A stretch of DNA of 39,378 bases from Rubrobacter sp. (GCA_016781885.1 JADDPM010000001.1:1-39378); one strand, 5' to 3'. Positions 29,972 to 38,536 are shown, numbered from the stretch's first letter. Notes: generated from the letters alone by a model not told the origin. Translations and numbers: made by a program.

Positions 29972-30643
29972 TTGGAGCGGCTCTCCCCGCTAAACTTGAT
30001 CCGGGCCATAGGGATCTCCTTCGCCGTCGCCGCTCTGACCGCTCTGACCGCTCTCACCGCCTCCTACCTCCTCTTCCCCGTGGCCGGTGTAGAGGTTCGG
30101 GGCGCTCGCATGTTCCCCGAAAGGATAGCGTGGGAGGCCCTCCCGCGCTACGCAAGCCTTCCCTCCCTGAATACCGCAACCCTGGAGCGTGAGATAGAGG
30201 CTAATCTCTGGGTTAAAGGTGCGGAGGTGCTTAAAGATTGGGAGTCCGGTATAGTTACGGTTGAGGTTGAAGAACGCAGGGCCGTGCTCGACGCAGACCT
30301 GGGGGGCCGTAGGATCGTGCTGGCGGCGGATGGAACGGAGCTCCCGGGGTTCGGAGGGCCTGGTCTTACGCGGCTCAGGCTCGACGAGACGCAGTTGGAG
30401 GAGATCTTGGCGGTTGGCGAGGTGCTTGAGAGGAACGGGGTAGCGCTCGACTCGGTAGACGCGGTGGGTGCGGAGGGCATCGAGACGACCGCCGAGGGCT
30501 ACCGCGTACTCTTCGCAGGGGGTGTGGGGGACGGGCAGGCCAGGGTCCTGAAGGGTCTCATGGAAAAGCATCCCGAGGCAGCCTACTTCGATCTCCGCTC
30601 GCCGGATCGGGTCGTGGTCGGCCCCGAGAAGTCGGACGGTTAG
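29972..30643 (+). CDS. ftsQ: Cell division protein FtsQ/DivIB
   Basis: This 223-residue protein has the FtsQ layout: a short cytoplasmic N-terminus, one membrane helix (about 11-36), and an extracytoplasmic POTRA domain beginning VAGVEVRGARMFPE (about 38-51) with the NLWVKGAEVLKDW and VTVEVEERRAVL strands. It scaffolds FtsL and FtsB at the septum. TTG is the start; the nearest purine-rich sites are AGGAG and GGGCGG upstream. The membrane helix contains three near-identical 9-base units (GCTCTGACC, 30032-30058) encoding ALTALTALT. Sequence conservation is low, so identity rests on layout and position before ftsA. Confidence 0.9.
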   Translation: MERLSPLNLIRAIGISFAVAALTALTALTASYLLFPVAGVEVRGARMFPERIAWEALPRYASLPSLNTATLEREIEANLWVKGAEVLKDWESGIVTVEVEERRAVLDADLGGRRIVLAADGTELPGFGGPGLTRLRLDETQLEEILAVGEVLERNGVALDSVDAVGAEGIETTAEGYRVLFAGGVGDGQARVLKGLMEKHPEAAYFDLRSPDRVVVGPEKSDG

Positions 30644-30652
30644 CAGGTACCC

Positions 30653-31918
30653 GTGGCGTCGAAGCTGGTCTACGGGATCGACGTTGGCACTACGAAGGTG
30701 GTGGCCATAGTCGGCCGTGCTGACGGCCGCCGGGGATGGGCCGAGGTCTTGAGCCTGGGGGAGGCGCCTAGCCACGGCCTCAGGCGCGGCATGGTCGTGG
30801 ATCGGGAGGCTACGACCGAGTCGGTAACCGCCGCGATCGAGGAGTGCGGGGGGTTCCCGCGCGGCGTGCCGGTAAGCGTCGGCATCGCCGGCGGGCACAT
30901 CTCCTCCTTTAACACCGAGGTTACGCTCCTCAACCGGGCACGCAACCGGACCATCACGGGGCGGTTCCGCAAGCGGCTGGAGACCGAGGCCCGTCAGATG
31001 CATGTCGGGGAGGACGAAAAAGTCATACACGTTGTTCCGCGCTCCTTCGTCCTCGACGGCGCGGAGGGGGTCACGCAGCCCGTCGGGCTCGCCGCAAGGA
31101 AGGTGACGATGCGCGCGCATGTGGTCGCTGGCGCCATCTCCGGCATCCAGAACCTCCTCGGAGCGGTCGAGGACTGCGGCGTCAAGGTCTCGCAGGTCGT
31201 CCTGGAGCCGCTCGCCTCCAGCGATGCCTGCCTGCTTGACGAGGATCGCTCGATGGGCGTCGCCCTCATAGACATCGGAGGCGGCACGACGGACATCGCC
31301 AGCTTCCTGCGCGGCGCTCTCACGCACACGGACGTGATCCCCCTCGGCGGCGAGAGCTTCTCCGCCGACGTAGCCTACGGGCTAAAAATCCCCTTCGAGA
31401 CCGCCGACGCCCTCAAGCTCAGGTACGGAACCGTCCTCTCCCAAACCATCGATGACGTCGCCGCCGTAAAGCTCGAAGACAAGCACTATAACGCCCGGTT
31501 TATCAGTCAGATCCTCGAGTACCGTGCCTATGAGGTTCTGGAGTACGCTCGCGACTCTCTGGAGAAGGCCGGGGTCCGCAATCTCCTGCCCGGCGGGGCG
31601 GTCCTCACCGGCGGCGGCTCGCTGTTAGAGGGTATGGACGAGCTCGCCGAGAAGGTGCTGGGCATGCGGACCAGGATCGCTACACCTCGCCGTATAAAGG
31701 GGGACTCTGTACCTGTACGCAAGCCTCAGTATTCAACGGCTGTAGGTCTGTTATACTTCGCCGCGAAAAACGGTGACCCTGGACAAAAGAGTAAAGGTGC
31801 AAGGGCAACCAGTTTTGGTAGCATAGTATCGGCTGTCAAAGAGTGGTTCGGTTTCTTCGGGGAGGATGGCCCGGGGGGAGCCGTAAGGGGCAAGCCGGAG
31901 GCGGGCGGGAGAAGCTAA
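30653..31918 (+). CDS. ftsA: Cell division protein FtsA
   Basis: This 421-residue actin-like protein tethers FtsZ to the membrane and recruits the division complex. The ATP-binding fold shows YGIDVGTTKVVAIVG (7-21), IDIGGGTTDIA, IPLGGESFSAD and VLTGGGSLLEGM. The FtsA-specific 1C subdomain (about 85-165) is present. The C-terminus has an amphipathic helix, SFGSIVSAVKEWFGFF, the expected membrane-targeting element, followed by a Gly-rich tail. GTG is the start, 9 bases after ftsQ. Most actinomycetes lack FtsA, so its presence together with SepF is notable. Confidence 0.95.
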   Translation: MASKLVYGIDVGTTKVVAIVGRADGRRGWAEVLSLGEAPSHGLRRGMVVDREATTESVTAAIEECGGFPRGVPVSVGIAGGHISSFNTEVTLLNRARNRTITGRFRKRLETEARQMHVGEDEKVIHVVPRSFVLDGAEGVTQPVGLAARKVTMRAHVVAGAISGIQNLLGAVEDCGVKVSQVVLEPLASSDACLLDEDRSMGVALIDIGGGTTDIASFLRGALTHTDVIPLGGESFSADVAYGLKIPFETADALKLRYGTVLSQTIDDVAAVKLEDKHYNARFISQILEYRAYEVLEYARDSLEKAGVRNLLPGGAVLTGGGSLLEGMDELAEKVLGMRTRIATPRRIKGDSVPVRKPQYSTAVGLLYFAAKNGDPGQKSKGARATSFGSIVSAVKEWFGFFGEDGPGGAVRGKPEAGGRS

Positions 31919-31938
31919 GGACGAAGGGTTAGAAGAAT

Positions 31939-33009
31939 ATGTTGGATTCGGGTACGAACTATCTGGCGGTAATAAAAGTGGTCGGGATCGGCGGTGGGGG
32001 AACCAACGCGGTGAACCGGATGATCAACTCCGGGCTATCGGGGGTTGAGTTCATCTCGGTCAACACCGACGCGCAGGCGCTCCAGATGACCGACGCCGAC
32101 ATAAAGATCCACATCGGCGAGAAGCTGACGCGAGGGCTCGGGGCCGGGGCCGATCCGAAGGTCGGGATGGAGGCCGCCGAGGAGAGCAAGGCGGAGATCG
32201 AGGAGGCGATGAAGGGCGCTGACATGGTCTTCGTCACGGCGGGCAAGGGCGGCGGTACGGGCACGGGCGCGGCGCCGGTCGTCGCCAAGATCGCCCGGGA
32301 GAGCGGCGCTCTTACGGTCGGGGTGGTGACACGGCCGTTCGCGTTCGAAGGACGGCGGCGCTCGACTTACGCCGAGGAGGGGATCAAGCGCCTCAAGGAG
32401 AACGTAGACGCGCTCATCATCATCCCCAACGACAGGCTCTTGCAGGTGGCAGAGAAGCGCACGAGCATGATGGACGCCTTCAAGATGGCCGACGACGTGT
32501 TGCGCAAGGGCGTGCAGGGGATCACCGACCTCATCACGGTGCCGGGGCTCATCAACCTGGACTTCGCGGACGTACGCACGATCATGCAGAACTCGGGCTC
32601 GGCCTTGATGGGTATCGGGGAGTCGAGCAGCGAGAATAGGGGCCAGGAGGCGGCCAGGACGGCGATCTCGAGCCCATTGCTGGAGGCGAGCATCGAGGGT
32701 GCTACCGGGATCATCCTGAACATCACGGGTGGGCAGGACCTGGGGCTCTTCGAGGTGAACGAGGCTGCGGAGATCGTCCACAACGCTGCCCACCAGGACG
32801 CAAACCTGATCTTTGGGGCGGTGGTGGACGAGACATTCGGTGAGCGCGTGAGCGTCACGGTGATCGCCACGGGCTTTGACCAGCGGCTCGTCACGAGACG
32901 GCGCGACGAGCAGGCTGTTGCCAATGATTCTCCTACTCGCGAGGAGCCTCCTTCGCAGCAGCCCGAGGGCGACGTCCTGGACATCCCGGCCTTCCTCCGG
33001 CGCCGCTAG
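31939..33009 (+). CDS. ftsZ: Cell division protein FtsZ
   Basis: This 356-residue tubulin homologue polymerises into the Z-ring. GTP-binding motifs are VVGIGGGGTNAVNRM (14-28) and the tubulin loop GKGGGTGTGAAP (102-113). The synergy loop NLDFADVRTIM supplies the catalytic Asp. A short linker leads to the C-terminal peptide DIPAFLRRR (348-356), which binds FtsA and SepF. The ATG is 20 bases after ftsA, with purine-rich GAAGGG upstream. Length is typical, with a shorter linker than in many actinomycetes. Confidence 0.98.
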   Translation: MLDSGTNYLAVIKVVGIGGGGTNAVNRMINSGLSGVEFISVNTDAQALQMTDADIKIHIGEKLTRGLGAGADPKVGMEAAEESKAEIEEAMKGADMVFVTAGKGGGTGTGAAPVVAKIARESGALTVGVVTRPFAFEGRRRSTYAEEGIKRLKENVDALIIIPNDRLLQVAEKRTSMMDAFKMADDVLRKGVQGITDLITVPGLINLDFADVRTIMQNSGSALMGIGESSSENRGQEAARTAISSPLLEASIEGATGIILNITGGQDLGLFEVNEAAEIVHNAAHQDANLIFGAVVDETFGERVSVTVIATGFDQRLVTRRRDEQAVANDSPTREEPPSQQPEGDVLDIPAFLRRR

Positions 33010-33033
33010 GGCCGGGGCTTCTAACCCAGCTTC

Positions 33034-33768
33034 TTGCAGACTGTACCGTGGGAGGAGCACACCGGCGAGGCAGGCGGCGCGAGCTACATCGCGCCCGTAC
33101 CCGAGCCGGAAGTCGCCCGGATATGGTTCTTTACTCGCAAGGGCGGCTTTTCTGAGCCTCCATACGATAGCCTCAACGTCTCGACCCTCGTCGGCGACGA
33201 GCCCGAAGCGGTCACCAGGAACCTCTCGCGTATAAAGACCGTCATGGGGGAGAGACTCTCGGCCTGGGTGCGTCAGGTTGCGGGGGACGGTATCGTAAGG
33301 GTGAAGGGTCCAGGCTTCGCGGGCGAGGGCGACGCGCTCGTTGCAGGAGAGAGAGGTTTCGCGCTCGTCGTCGCGATCGCAGACTGCGTGCCGGTGGCGC
33401 TGGTGGGGGAGGGGATCGTGAGCATGGTGCACTCCGGGTGGCGCGGGACGTTGTCCGGTATCAGCGGCAAGGCCGCGCGCGGCATGGACGGGGAGGTGTG
33501 TGCTTATATAGGGCCGGGGATACGAGGCTGCTGCTACGAGGTTTCGGAGGAGCTAGCGGAGAGGTTCGCCGGGAGGTTCGGGGCGGGGGTCGTCTCCGGG
33601 CGGGACCTCTCGCTGCCGGAGGCGATCCGGCGGGATCTGAAGGAGGCCGGGGTGGGCGAGGTCCACGACCTCGGACTGTGTACGGGGTGCCGGCCGGACC
33701 TGTTCTACTCACACCGCAAAGAGGGGCCGAAGACCGGGCGCAACCTGGCGGCGGTGGCGCTGCGGTGA
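33034..33768 (+). CDS. pgeF: Purine nucleoside phosphorylase YfiH/YlmD family (polyphenol oxidase-like)
   Basis: This 244-residue protein matches the YfiH/YlmD (laccase-domain) family, whose members act on purine nucleosides or on misincorporated cell-wall precursors. Signatures are FFTRKGGFSEPPYDSLN, DCVPVAL, MVHSGWRGT, GPGIRGCCYEVSEE and CTGCRPDLFYSHR, which carry the metal-binding His and Cys. TTG is the start after a 24-base gap behind ftsZ. It overlaps yggS by 4 bases. The ftsZ-ylmD-ylmE-sepF order is the same as the Bacillus ylm cluster. Which activity applies here is not visible. Confidence 0.9.
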   Translation: MQTVPWEEHTGEAGGASYIAPVPEPEVARIWFFTRKGGFSEPPYDSLNVSTLVGDEPEAVTRNLSRIKTVMGERLSAWVRQVAGDGIVRVKGPGFAGEGDALVAGERGFALVVAIADCVPVALVGEGIVSMVHSGWRGTLSGISGKAARGMDGEVCAYIGPGIRGCCYEVSEELAERFAGRFGAGVVSGRDLSLPEAIRRDLKEAGVGEVHDLGLCTGCRPDLFYSHRKEGPKTGRNLAAVALR

Positions 33769-34487
33769 GCAGCAGCGTGAGGATGATGGAGGAGATCATC
33801 CGGGAGCGGCTGGGCGAGGTGAGGGAAAATATCACCGAGGCCCTCAAAAAGAGCGGGCGCGGTCCGGACGGGACTAGGATACTGATCGCCAGCAAGTACT
33901 ACTCGCCGGAGCAGATGGCGGTGCTTGGTAAGGCCGGGGTCGAGCTTTTAGGGGAGAACAAGGCCGAGGACCTGGTCTCGAAGCAGGAGAAGTTCGGGGA
34001 TGCGTTCGAGTGGCACTTTATCGGGCACGTGCAACGCCGCAAGGTGAGGGACATCGTCTCTCGCGTCGCCCTCATTCATTCGGTGGACTCGGTACGGCTT
34101 ATCGAGGAGTTGGCGAAACGCGCGCCGGAGGGAGGAGTTGAGGTCTTGCTCCAGGTCAACGTCAGCGGAGAGGAGTCCAAGTATGGGGTTGGGGAGGGCG
34201 AGGTCGAGCATTTGCTGGAGGCGGCGGCTCGGACCGGGGAGAGGGTGCGAGCTCGGGGGTTTATGACGCTGGCACCTGTAGTTGAAGAGCCGAAAGATGT
34301 GCGTTATGTTTTTGTAAAACTGCGGTCGATTCGTGATAGGCTACTCAGAGGATGGGGTTCCCAGTTCGACCTTTCGGAGCTTTCCATGGGTATGAGCAAC
34401 GACTACAGGGTCGCCGTGGAAGAAGGGGCCACCATTGTCAGGATCGGGCGGGCCATGATCGAGGAGACGGGAGAGGCCCGTTCGTGA
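33765..34487 (+). CDS. PLP homeostasis protein YggS/YlmE
   Basis: This 240-residue protein matches the single-domain alanine-racemase-like fold of PLPBP, which binds pyridoxal phosphate and keeps vitamin B6 and amino acid pools balanced. The lysine that holds PLP is in LIASKYYSPEQM. Other signatures are LLGENKAEDL, WHFIGHVQRRKV, SVDSVRLIEEL, QVNVSGEESKYG and the C-terminal LSMGMSNDYRVAVEEGATIVRIG. GTG overlaps the pgeF stop; ATG codons 18 and 21 bases later are alternatives. It is placed before sepF, as in Bacillus. Confidence 0.94.
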   Translation: MSSSVRMMEEIIRERLGEVRENITEALKKSGRGPDGTRILIASKYYSPEQMAVLGKAGVELLGENKAEDLVSKQEKFGDAFEWHFIGHVQRRKVRDIVSRVALIHSVDSVRLIEELAKRAPEGGVEVLLQVNVSGEESKYGVGEGEVEHLLEAAARTGERVRARGFMTLAPVVEEPKDVRYVFVKLRSIRDRLLRGWGSQFDLSELSMGMSNDYRVAVEEGATIVRIGRAMIEETGEARS

Positions 34488-34496
34488 GGAGGCTGG

Positions 34497-35090
34497 ATGG
34501 GAGTTAGAGATCAACTCGACCGCGTTGCGGCTTGGTTCGGCTTCGGCGTCGACGAAGATGATTACTACGAAGACGATGAAGAGAGGCGATCCTCCCCTTA
34601 CGCGAAGGATCGCCATTCCCAAGGCCGCGACGTTGCGGAGGACGAGCCGGGTCCGGCGGTCCGCCGCCTCGGCCGCACGGAGCGCTCCTCAGCCTTCGGC
34701 ACCTCTCTTGGTGACCTCTTCGGCGGTGAGGCCTCCGGTAGCCGGGAGCGCTCCTATAGTGCTCAGGGCGGGCAGGGGCACTTGAGGGCCGTTCCAGACC
34801 AGAGGATGCCGCCGGCGCGGGTGAGCGTGGTTAACCCGGCGAGCTTCAACGACGCACAGGCCCTGGCTGACCGCTTCAAGCGCCAGCAGCCGGTGATACT
34901 GAACCTCCAGCAGGCGGATCAAGAACTCAGTCGTAGGATGGTGGACTTCTGCTCCGGGATGACCTACGCTCTAGACGGGCAGATACAAAGTGTCGCCAAC
35001 CGGGTGTTTCTATTGACGCCGCGCAACGTCGAGGTCTCCGCCGAGGAACGCAAACGGCTCGCCGAGAGGGCGTTCTTCAATCAGCTCTAG
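34497..35090 (+). CDS. sepF: Cell division protein SepF
   Basis: This 197-residue protein matches SepF, a membrane anchor and bundler for FtsZ. The N-terminus (about 1-15, MGVRDQLDRVAAWFGF) is an amphipathic membrane-binding helix. A long acidic, disordered linker follows (about 18-100). The conserved core (about 107-180) has VVNPASFNDAQALADRFK, PVILNLQ, RRMVDFCSGMTYALDG and RVFLLTP. AGGAGG lies 4 nt before the ATG. It is the usual FtsZ anchor in actinomycetes; here FtsA is also encoded. Confidence 0.95.
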   Translation: MGVRDQLDRVAAWFGFGVDEDDYYEDDEERRSSPYAKDRHSQGRDVAEDEPGPAVRRLGRTERSSAFGTSLGDLFGGEASGSRERSYSAQGGQGHLRAVPDQRMPPARVSVVNPASFNDAQALADRFKRQQPVILNLQQADQELSRRMVDFCSGMTYALDGQIQSVANRVFLLTPRNVEVSAEERKRLAERAFFNQL

Positions 35091-35094
35091 TTCC

Positions 35095-35880
35095 TTGAAG
35101 AGGGTGGGGATCATCGGGGTAGGCAGGATCGGGGGCTCTCTCGCTGCCCGGCTCGCCGCCTCCGAGGACTTCGAACTCACCGTTAGCGACGCCTACGAAG
35201 AGCAGGCCAGGCGCTTCACGCAAGAGCACCAACGAATCCGGCTAGCGTCCGACAACCTCGAGGTCGCCCGCTTCAGCGACGTCATCGTCGTGGCCGTAAA
35301 GCCCTGGGACGTGGCAACGGTGCTCGAAGGTATCGCGCGAGAGGTAGGGGAGAAGGCGGTCGTGAGCGTGGCCGCCGGGATCCAGATCTCTGCTATCGTC
35401 GATAGGCTGCCTGAAGGGGCGGCGGTACTGCGGGTGATGCCGAACGTGTGTGCGGCCGTGGGGAGGGGGTCGGCGGTAGTGGCGGCAAACGGGGCCGGTG
35501 AAGCGTACCTTCCGAGGGTGATTAAGATGTTCGGCCACGTCGGCGACGTGATGGAGCTACCGGAGCAACTCTTCGACGCGGCGACTGCGCTGCACGGCTC
35601 GGGGCCGGCTTACGTGGCGCTCTTCGCGGATTCCCTCGTTCAGGCGGGCGTCAGGGCGGGCATCCCGCGCGAGACGGCGAGGAGGCTCGTCAACGGGACT
35701 ATAGAGGGTACGGCGGTCTTGCTCAAGGACAAGGCGGCGCACCAGCTCCGGGATGAGGTCATGACGCCCGGCGGCACGACCGCGGCGGCGCTCGTGGCGA
35801 TGGAGAAAGCGGGGTTTGTGGGAGCCGTGCACGACGGCGTGGAGGCTGCAACCGAACAGTCTCGGAGGTTGGCGGGGTGA
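35095..35880 (+). CDS. proC: Pyrroline-5-carboxylate reductase
   Basis: This 261-residue enzyme reduces pyrroline-5-carboxylate to proline with NAD(P)H. The nucleotide motif is IIGVGRIGGSLA (6-17). VAVKPWDV, VSVAAGIQ, RVMPNVCAAVGRG, ALHGSGPAYVALF and DEVMTPGGTTAAAL are the family signatures. TTG is the start, 4 bases after sepF, without a strong ribosome site. proC between sepF and yggT occurs in many Gram-positive clusters. The stop overlaps the yggT GTG. Confidence 0.95.
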   Translation: MKRVGIIGVGRIGGSLAARLAASEDFELTVSDAYEEQARRFTQEHQRIRLASDNLEVARFSDVIVVAVKPWDVATVLEGIAREVGEKAVVSVAAGIQISAIVDRLPEGAAVLRVMPNVCAAVGRGSAVVAANGAGEAYLPRVIKMFGHVGDVMELPEQLFDAATALHGSGPAYVALFADSLVQAGVRAGIPRETARRLVNGTIEGTAVLLKDKAAHQLRDEVMTPGGTTAAALVAMEKAGFVGAVHDGVEAATEQSRRLAG

Positions 35881-36236
35881 CGGCATCGTGGACGGCGCTC
35901 GCGCTGGCGCAGGATTATTTCGGGTTCAGCGTGGCTCAGTTGCTCGCAAACATCGTGAATTATGCGTACTACATACTCTTCGGGTTCATAATTGCGTCCA
36001 TCCTGTTCAGCTTCTTCCCGCGTTACCCCTCGAATCCCTTTATGCAGGCGGTCTACAGCGCGGTGAGAGCCGTCGTGGACCCGATCCTCATGCCGATAAG
36101 GAGTGTGATCCCGAGCCTGAAGCTCGGCGGTTTCGCTCTGGACCTCTCGCCCTTAGTCGCTATCATTGGTTTGTCTATAGGGCGGTCACTGTTGTTGATA
36201 ATAATCGGGAACTTCATAGAACCAGTTACGGGGTGA
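35877..36236 (+). CDS. YggT family membrane protein
   Basis: This 119-residue protein has two pairs of hydrophobic segments (about 15-45 and 80-110), with PRYPSNPFMQAVYSAVRAVVDPIL and PSLKLGGFALDLSPLVAI between them, the hallmark of the YGGT family. The cellular role is poorly defined; links to division, osmotic response or membrane organisation have been suggested. GTG overlaps the proC stop. The position next to sepF and divIVA fits the ylmG gene of the Bacillus cluster. Confidence 0.9.
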   Translation: MTASWTALALAQDYFGFSVAQLLANIVNYAYYILFGFIIASILFSFFPRYPSNPFMQAVYSAVRAVVDPILMPIRSVIPSLKLGGFALDLSPLVAIIGLSIGRSLLLIIIGNFIEPVTG

Positions 36237-36240
36237 TCCA

Positions 36241-37293
36241 ATGGCGATAAGACCTACTGACATCAGGCGCAAGGAGTTCAAGAGCGGCTTCCGCGGCTAC
36301 GATGCGAACCAGGTGGACGACTTTCTGGACGAGGTCGCGGACGAGTTCGAGCGCACCTTCGCAGAGAACAAGCGCCTTACGGACGAGATGGCGAGCTTGA
36401 AGGACCGCTTGCAGCAGTTCGAGGATCTGGAAGGCGCAATACGGGAGGCTCTCGTGCAGGCCCAGCAGGTCGCGCGGGACCTGCGCCAGAACGCGGGTAA
36501 GGAGGCGGAGCTGATCATACGCGAGGCGAAGGAGCAATCGCACCGCATCCTTGCTGATTCCTCCTCCCGGGTCGAGCGGGTGCAGGAGTCCTACGAGGTC
36601 CTGCGCAAGGCGAAGCAGGACTTCGCCAACGACTTCAGGCACCTCCTCAAGAGCTACATATCAGTGATGGACAACGTTGACGTCACCTCAGCCAAGGAGA
36701 TAGAGGCCTCCTTGCGCGAGCGTCTCGACACGGAGTCCATCGCCGTCGCCCACGAGGCCGCCGAGACCAGAAGGAGGGATCACGACGATGCGACCCGGGA
36801 GTACGGCGGCGCGCAAGACGATGGTCAGAGCATCGAGGAGACCCGGCACGCGGAGACCGGCTCCGCTCAGCAGACCAGCGATACGGGCCAGACCGACTCT
36901 ACGCAGCAGGATGGCGTTATGGAGGAGACGCGGAGCATGGAGGCTGCTGCGACCCCCGCCGTCGGAACGAGCGGGAACGAGCGCGGCCCACAGCCCGAGG
37001 TCGAGGAGCCGGAGGTAGACCCGTCCAGCACCGAGAGCGTCTCCCAGAGCGCTTCCGTACCGGCGACCCCGCCTTCTGAGAAGGCGGATGTCGAGCAGCC
37101 CACAACCCAGAACGTCCCCGCCCCTGCACCCCGGACCTCCGAGGAGGCAAACCGTGAGGACGAGGAGCCCGTACCAGCCGGGCGGGGTGAGGGCCGTGCC
37201 GCCGACGAGTTCTTCGGACGGGGCGCAGGGCGTGACGAAGACGAGGAGCGTAAGATCTTCCGGGCGAGCCGCTTCCTGCGTCGACGTGGCTGA
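36241..37293 (+). CDS. divIVA: Cell division/polarity protein DivIVA (Wag31-like)
   Basis: This 350-residue protein has the DivIVA N-terminal lipid-binding domain (FKSGFRGYDANQVDDFLDEV, about 13-32) and a coiled coil (about 33-175). It then has a long disordered, Glu/Thr/Ser/Pro-rich tail (about 180-330) and a basic end, KIFRASRFLRRRG. DivIVA marks curved membrane at septa and poles and organises wall growth. The long tail is like the actinobacterial Wag31 type. ATG follows yggT by 4 bases with GGGGTGAT upstream. The end resembles the FtsZ C-terminal peptide DIPAFLRRR. Its 3' end overlaps the DUF167 start. Confidence 0.94.
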   Translation: MAIRPTDIRRKEFKSGFRGYDANQVDDFLDEVADEFERTFAENKRLTDEMASLKDRLQQFEDLEGAIREALVQAQQVARDLRQNAGKEAELIIREAKEQSHRILADSSSRVERVQESYEVLRKAKQDFANDFRHLLKSYISVMDNVDVTSAKEIEASLRERLDTESIAVAHEAAETRRRDHDDATREYGGAQDDGQSIEETRHAETGSAQQTSDTGQTDSTQQDGVMEETRSMEAAATPAVGTSGNERGPQPEVEEPEVDPSSTESVSQSASVPATPPSEKADVEQPTTQNVPAPAPRTSEEANREDEEPVPAGRGEGRAADEFFGRGAGRDEDEERKIFRASRFLRRRG

Positions 37294-37624
37294 GGGCGGG
37301 GACTTTGTTCGCCCCAAGAAAGCCGGGGTTTACGTAAAACTCCGGGTCTCACCCGGGGCCAGGAGAACCGAAGTCAAAGGTCTCTACGGGGAAGAGGCTC
37401 TCAAAATCTCCATCGCTGCCCCACCCACCGAAGGTAAGGGTAACGCGGAGATCGAACGCTATCTTTCATCCCTCTTTGGGGTGCCCCGATCTGAGATAGC
37501 CGTAGTCAAGGGTGTGTCGAGCCGGGATAAGCTCGTGCGCGGGGCGGAGGCCGGGACTGTCCGGGAAGGGCTGGGTTCCGTAGCCGCCCACGGGGGAACT
37601 TTCGCCGGGGCTCGTTCTTTTTAG
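37286..37624 (+). CDS. DUF167 (YggU) family protein
   Basis: This 112-residue protein matches the small DUF167/YggU family. Signatures are VYVKLRVSPGARRTEVKGL, LKISIAAPPTEGKGNAEI and SRDKLVRG. The function is unknown for the family. GTG at 37286 is the only plausible start downstream of the divIVA core; it overlaps divIVA by 8 bases and has no clear ribosome site, so translation is probably coupled. A tail of about 25 residues follows the conserved part. A longer frame upstream in this phase is a shadow of divIVA. Confidence 0.88.
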   Translation: MAEGGDFVRPKKAGVYVKLRVSPGARRTEVKGLYGEEALKISIAAPPTEGKGNAEIERYLSSLFGVPRSEIAVVKGVSSRDKLVRGAEAGTVREGLGSVAAHGGTFAGARSF

Positions 37625-37639
37625 AAGAGGTTGGTCGAG

Positions 37640-38536
37640 TTGGACGGTGCCGTAGAGCGGTTCGAGGTTGGGCCGGAGGAGACCGGGGAGCGGTTGGACA
37701 GGCTCCTCGCCCGGCGTCTCGACGTAAGCCGGAGTGCGGCTCGACGCATGATCGAGCACGACCTCGTGCTGGTCGGAGGTGAAGAGGCCACGCCTTCTCA
37801 CAAGGCGCGCGCCGGAGAGCGAGTCGAGGCTCGGATCACGGAACAGAGGCTCGCGGCCGAGGAGATACGCGTACCGGTGATCTTCGAGGACGAGCATCTC
37901 CTGGTGGTGGACAAGCCCGCCGGGCTTGTGGTACATCCAGGCGCGGGGAACCGCTCGGGAACGCTGGTCAACGCGCTCCTTCATAAAGGCATCTCGGGAG
38001 GAGAGGACCCGGAGCGTCCAGGGATCGTTCACCGGTTGGACCGGGATACCTCTGGGCTCATGGTTGCGGCGAAGGACGAGGAGTCCTACTCCGGGCTCGT
38101 TGCGGCGCTCTCCGCGCGGCGGGTGGGGCGCATCTACCGAGCGCTGGTCGTCGGAACGGAGTTGCCGGCGACGGGGACGGTCGATTCGCCGGTGGGAAGA
38201 GACCCCGAGAACCCCACTCTCATGGCGGCGGGTGTCGGGAGGCCGGCGGTGACGCACTTCGAGGTCGTCCACGAGGCGGCGGGGTATTCGATGCTAACCG
38301 TGCGCCTGGAGACGGGGAGGACGCACCAGATCCGGGTGCATCTGTCGGCTATCGGGTACCCCATCTACGCCGACCCGCTCTACGGCGAGCCCGTTCCGGG
38401 CCGCCGCCTCTGGCTCCACGCCGAGCGCCTGAGCTTCATGCATCCGGCCACCGGGGAGACGATGGAGTTCGAGGCCCCGATCCCCGAGGACCTGTGTGAG
38501 GCGGCCCGGATGTTGGACCCGGGCTTCGCTGCTTGA
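37640..38536 (+). CDS. rluD: RluA/RluD family 23S rRNA pseudouridine synthase
   Basis: This roughly 298-residue enzyme has an N-terminal S4 RNA-binding domain (TGERLDRLLARRLDVSRSAARRMIE) and the RluA-type catalytic domain with HRLDRDTSGLMVAAK, containing the catalytic Asp. LETGRTHQIRVHLSAIGYPI and PLYG close the active site. RluD-type enzymes isomerise uridines in helix 69 of 23S rRNA; the exact target is inferred. TTG 37640 has AAGAGG 9 nt upstream; TTG 37631 in the same frame abuts that site. The ylyB-pyrR order is the same as in Bacillus. Confidence 0.94.
   Translation: MDGAVERFEVGPEETGERLDRLLARRLDVSRSAARRMIEHDLVLVGGEEATPSHKARAGERVEARITEQRLAAEEIRVPVIFEDEHLLVVDKPAGLVVHPGAGNRSGTLVNALLHKGISGGEDPERPGIVHRLDRDTSGLMVAAKDEESYSGLVAALSARRVGRIYRALVVGTELPATGTVDSPVGRDPENPTLMAAGVGRPAVTHFEVVHEAAGYSMLTVRLETGRTHQIRVHLSAIGYPIYADPLYGEPVPGRRLWLHAERLSFMHPATGETMEFEAPIPEDLCEAARMLDPGFAA

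Noticed and set aside
30032..30058. 9-base tandem repeat in ftsQ as a phase-variable tract
   Set aside because: Only three imperfect units that keep the frame; it simply encodes ALT repeats in a membrane helix.
29990..31327. 445-codon minus-strand frame opposite ftsQ and ftsA
   Set aside because: It is antisense to two clear genes and rich in Arg, Asp and His, as expected from a shadow frame.
32035..33432. 465-codon minus-strand frame opposite ftsZ and pgeF
   Set aside because: It is antisense to conserved genes, with no domain signature.
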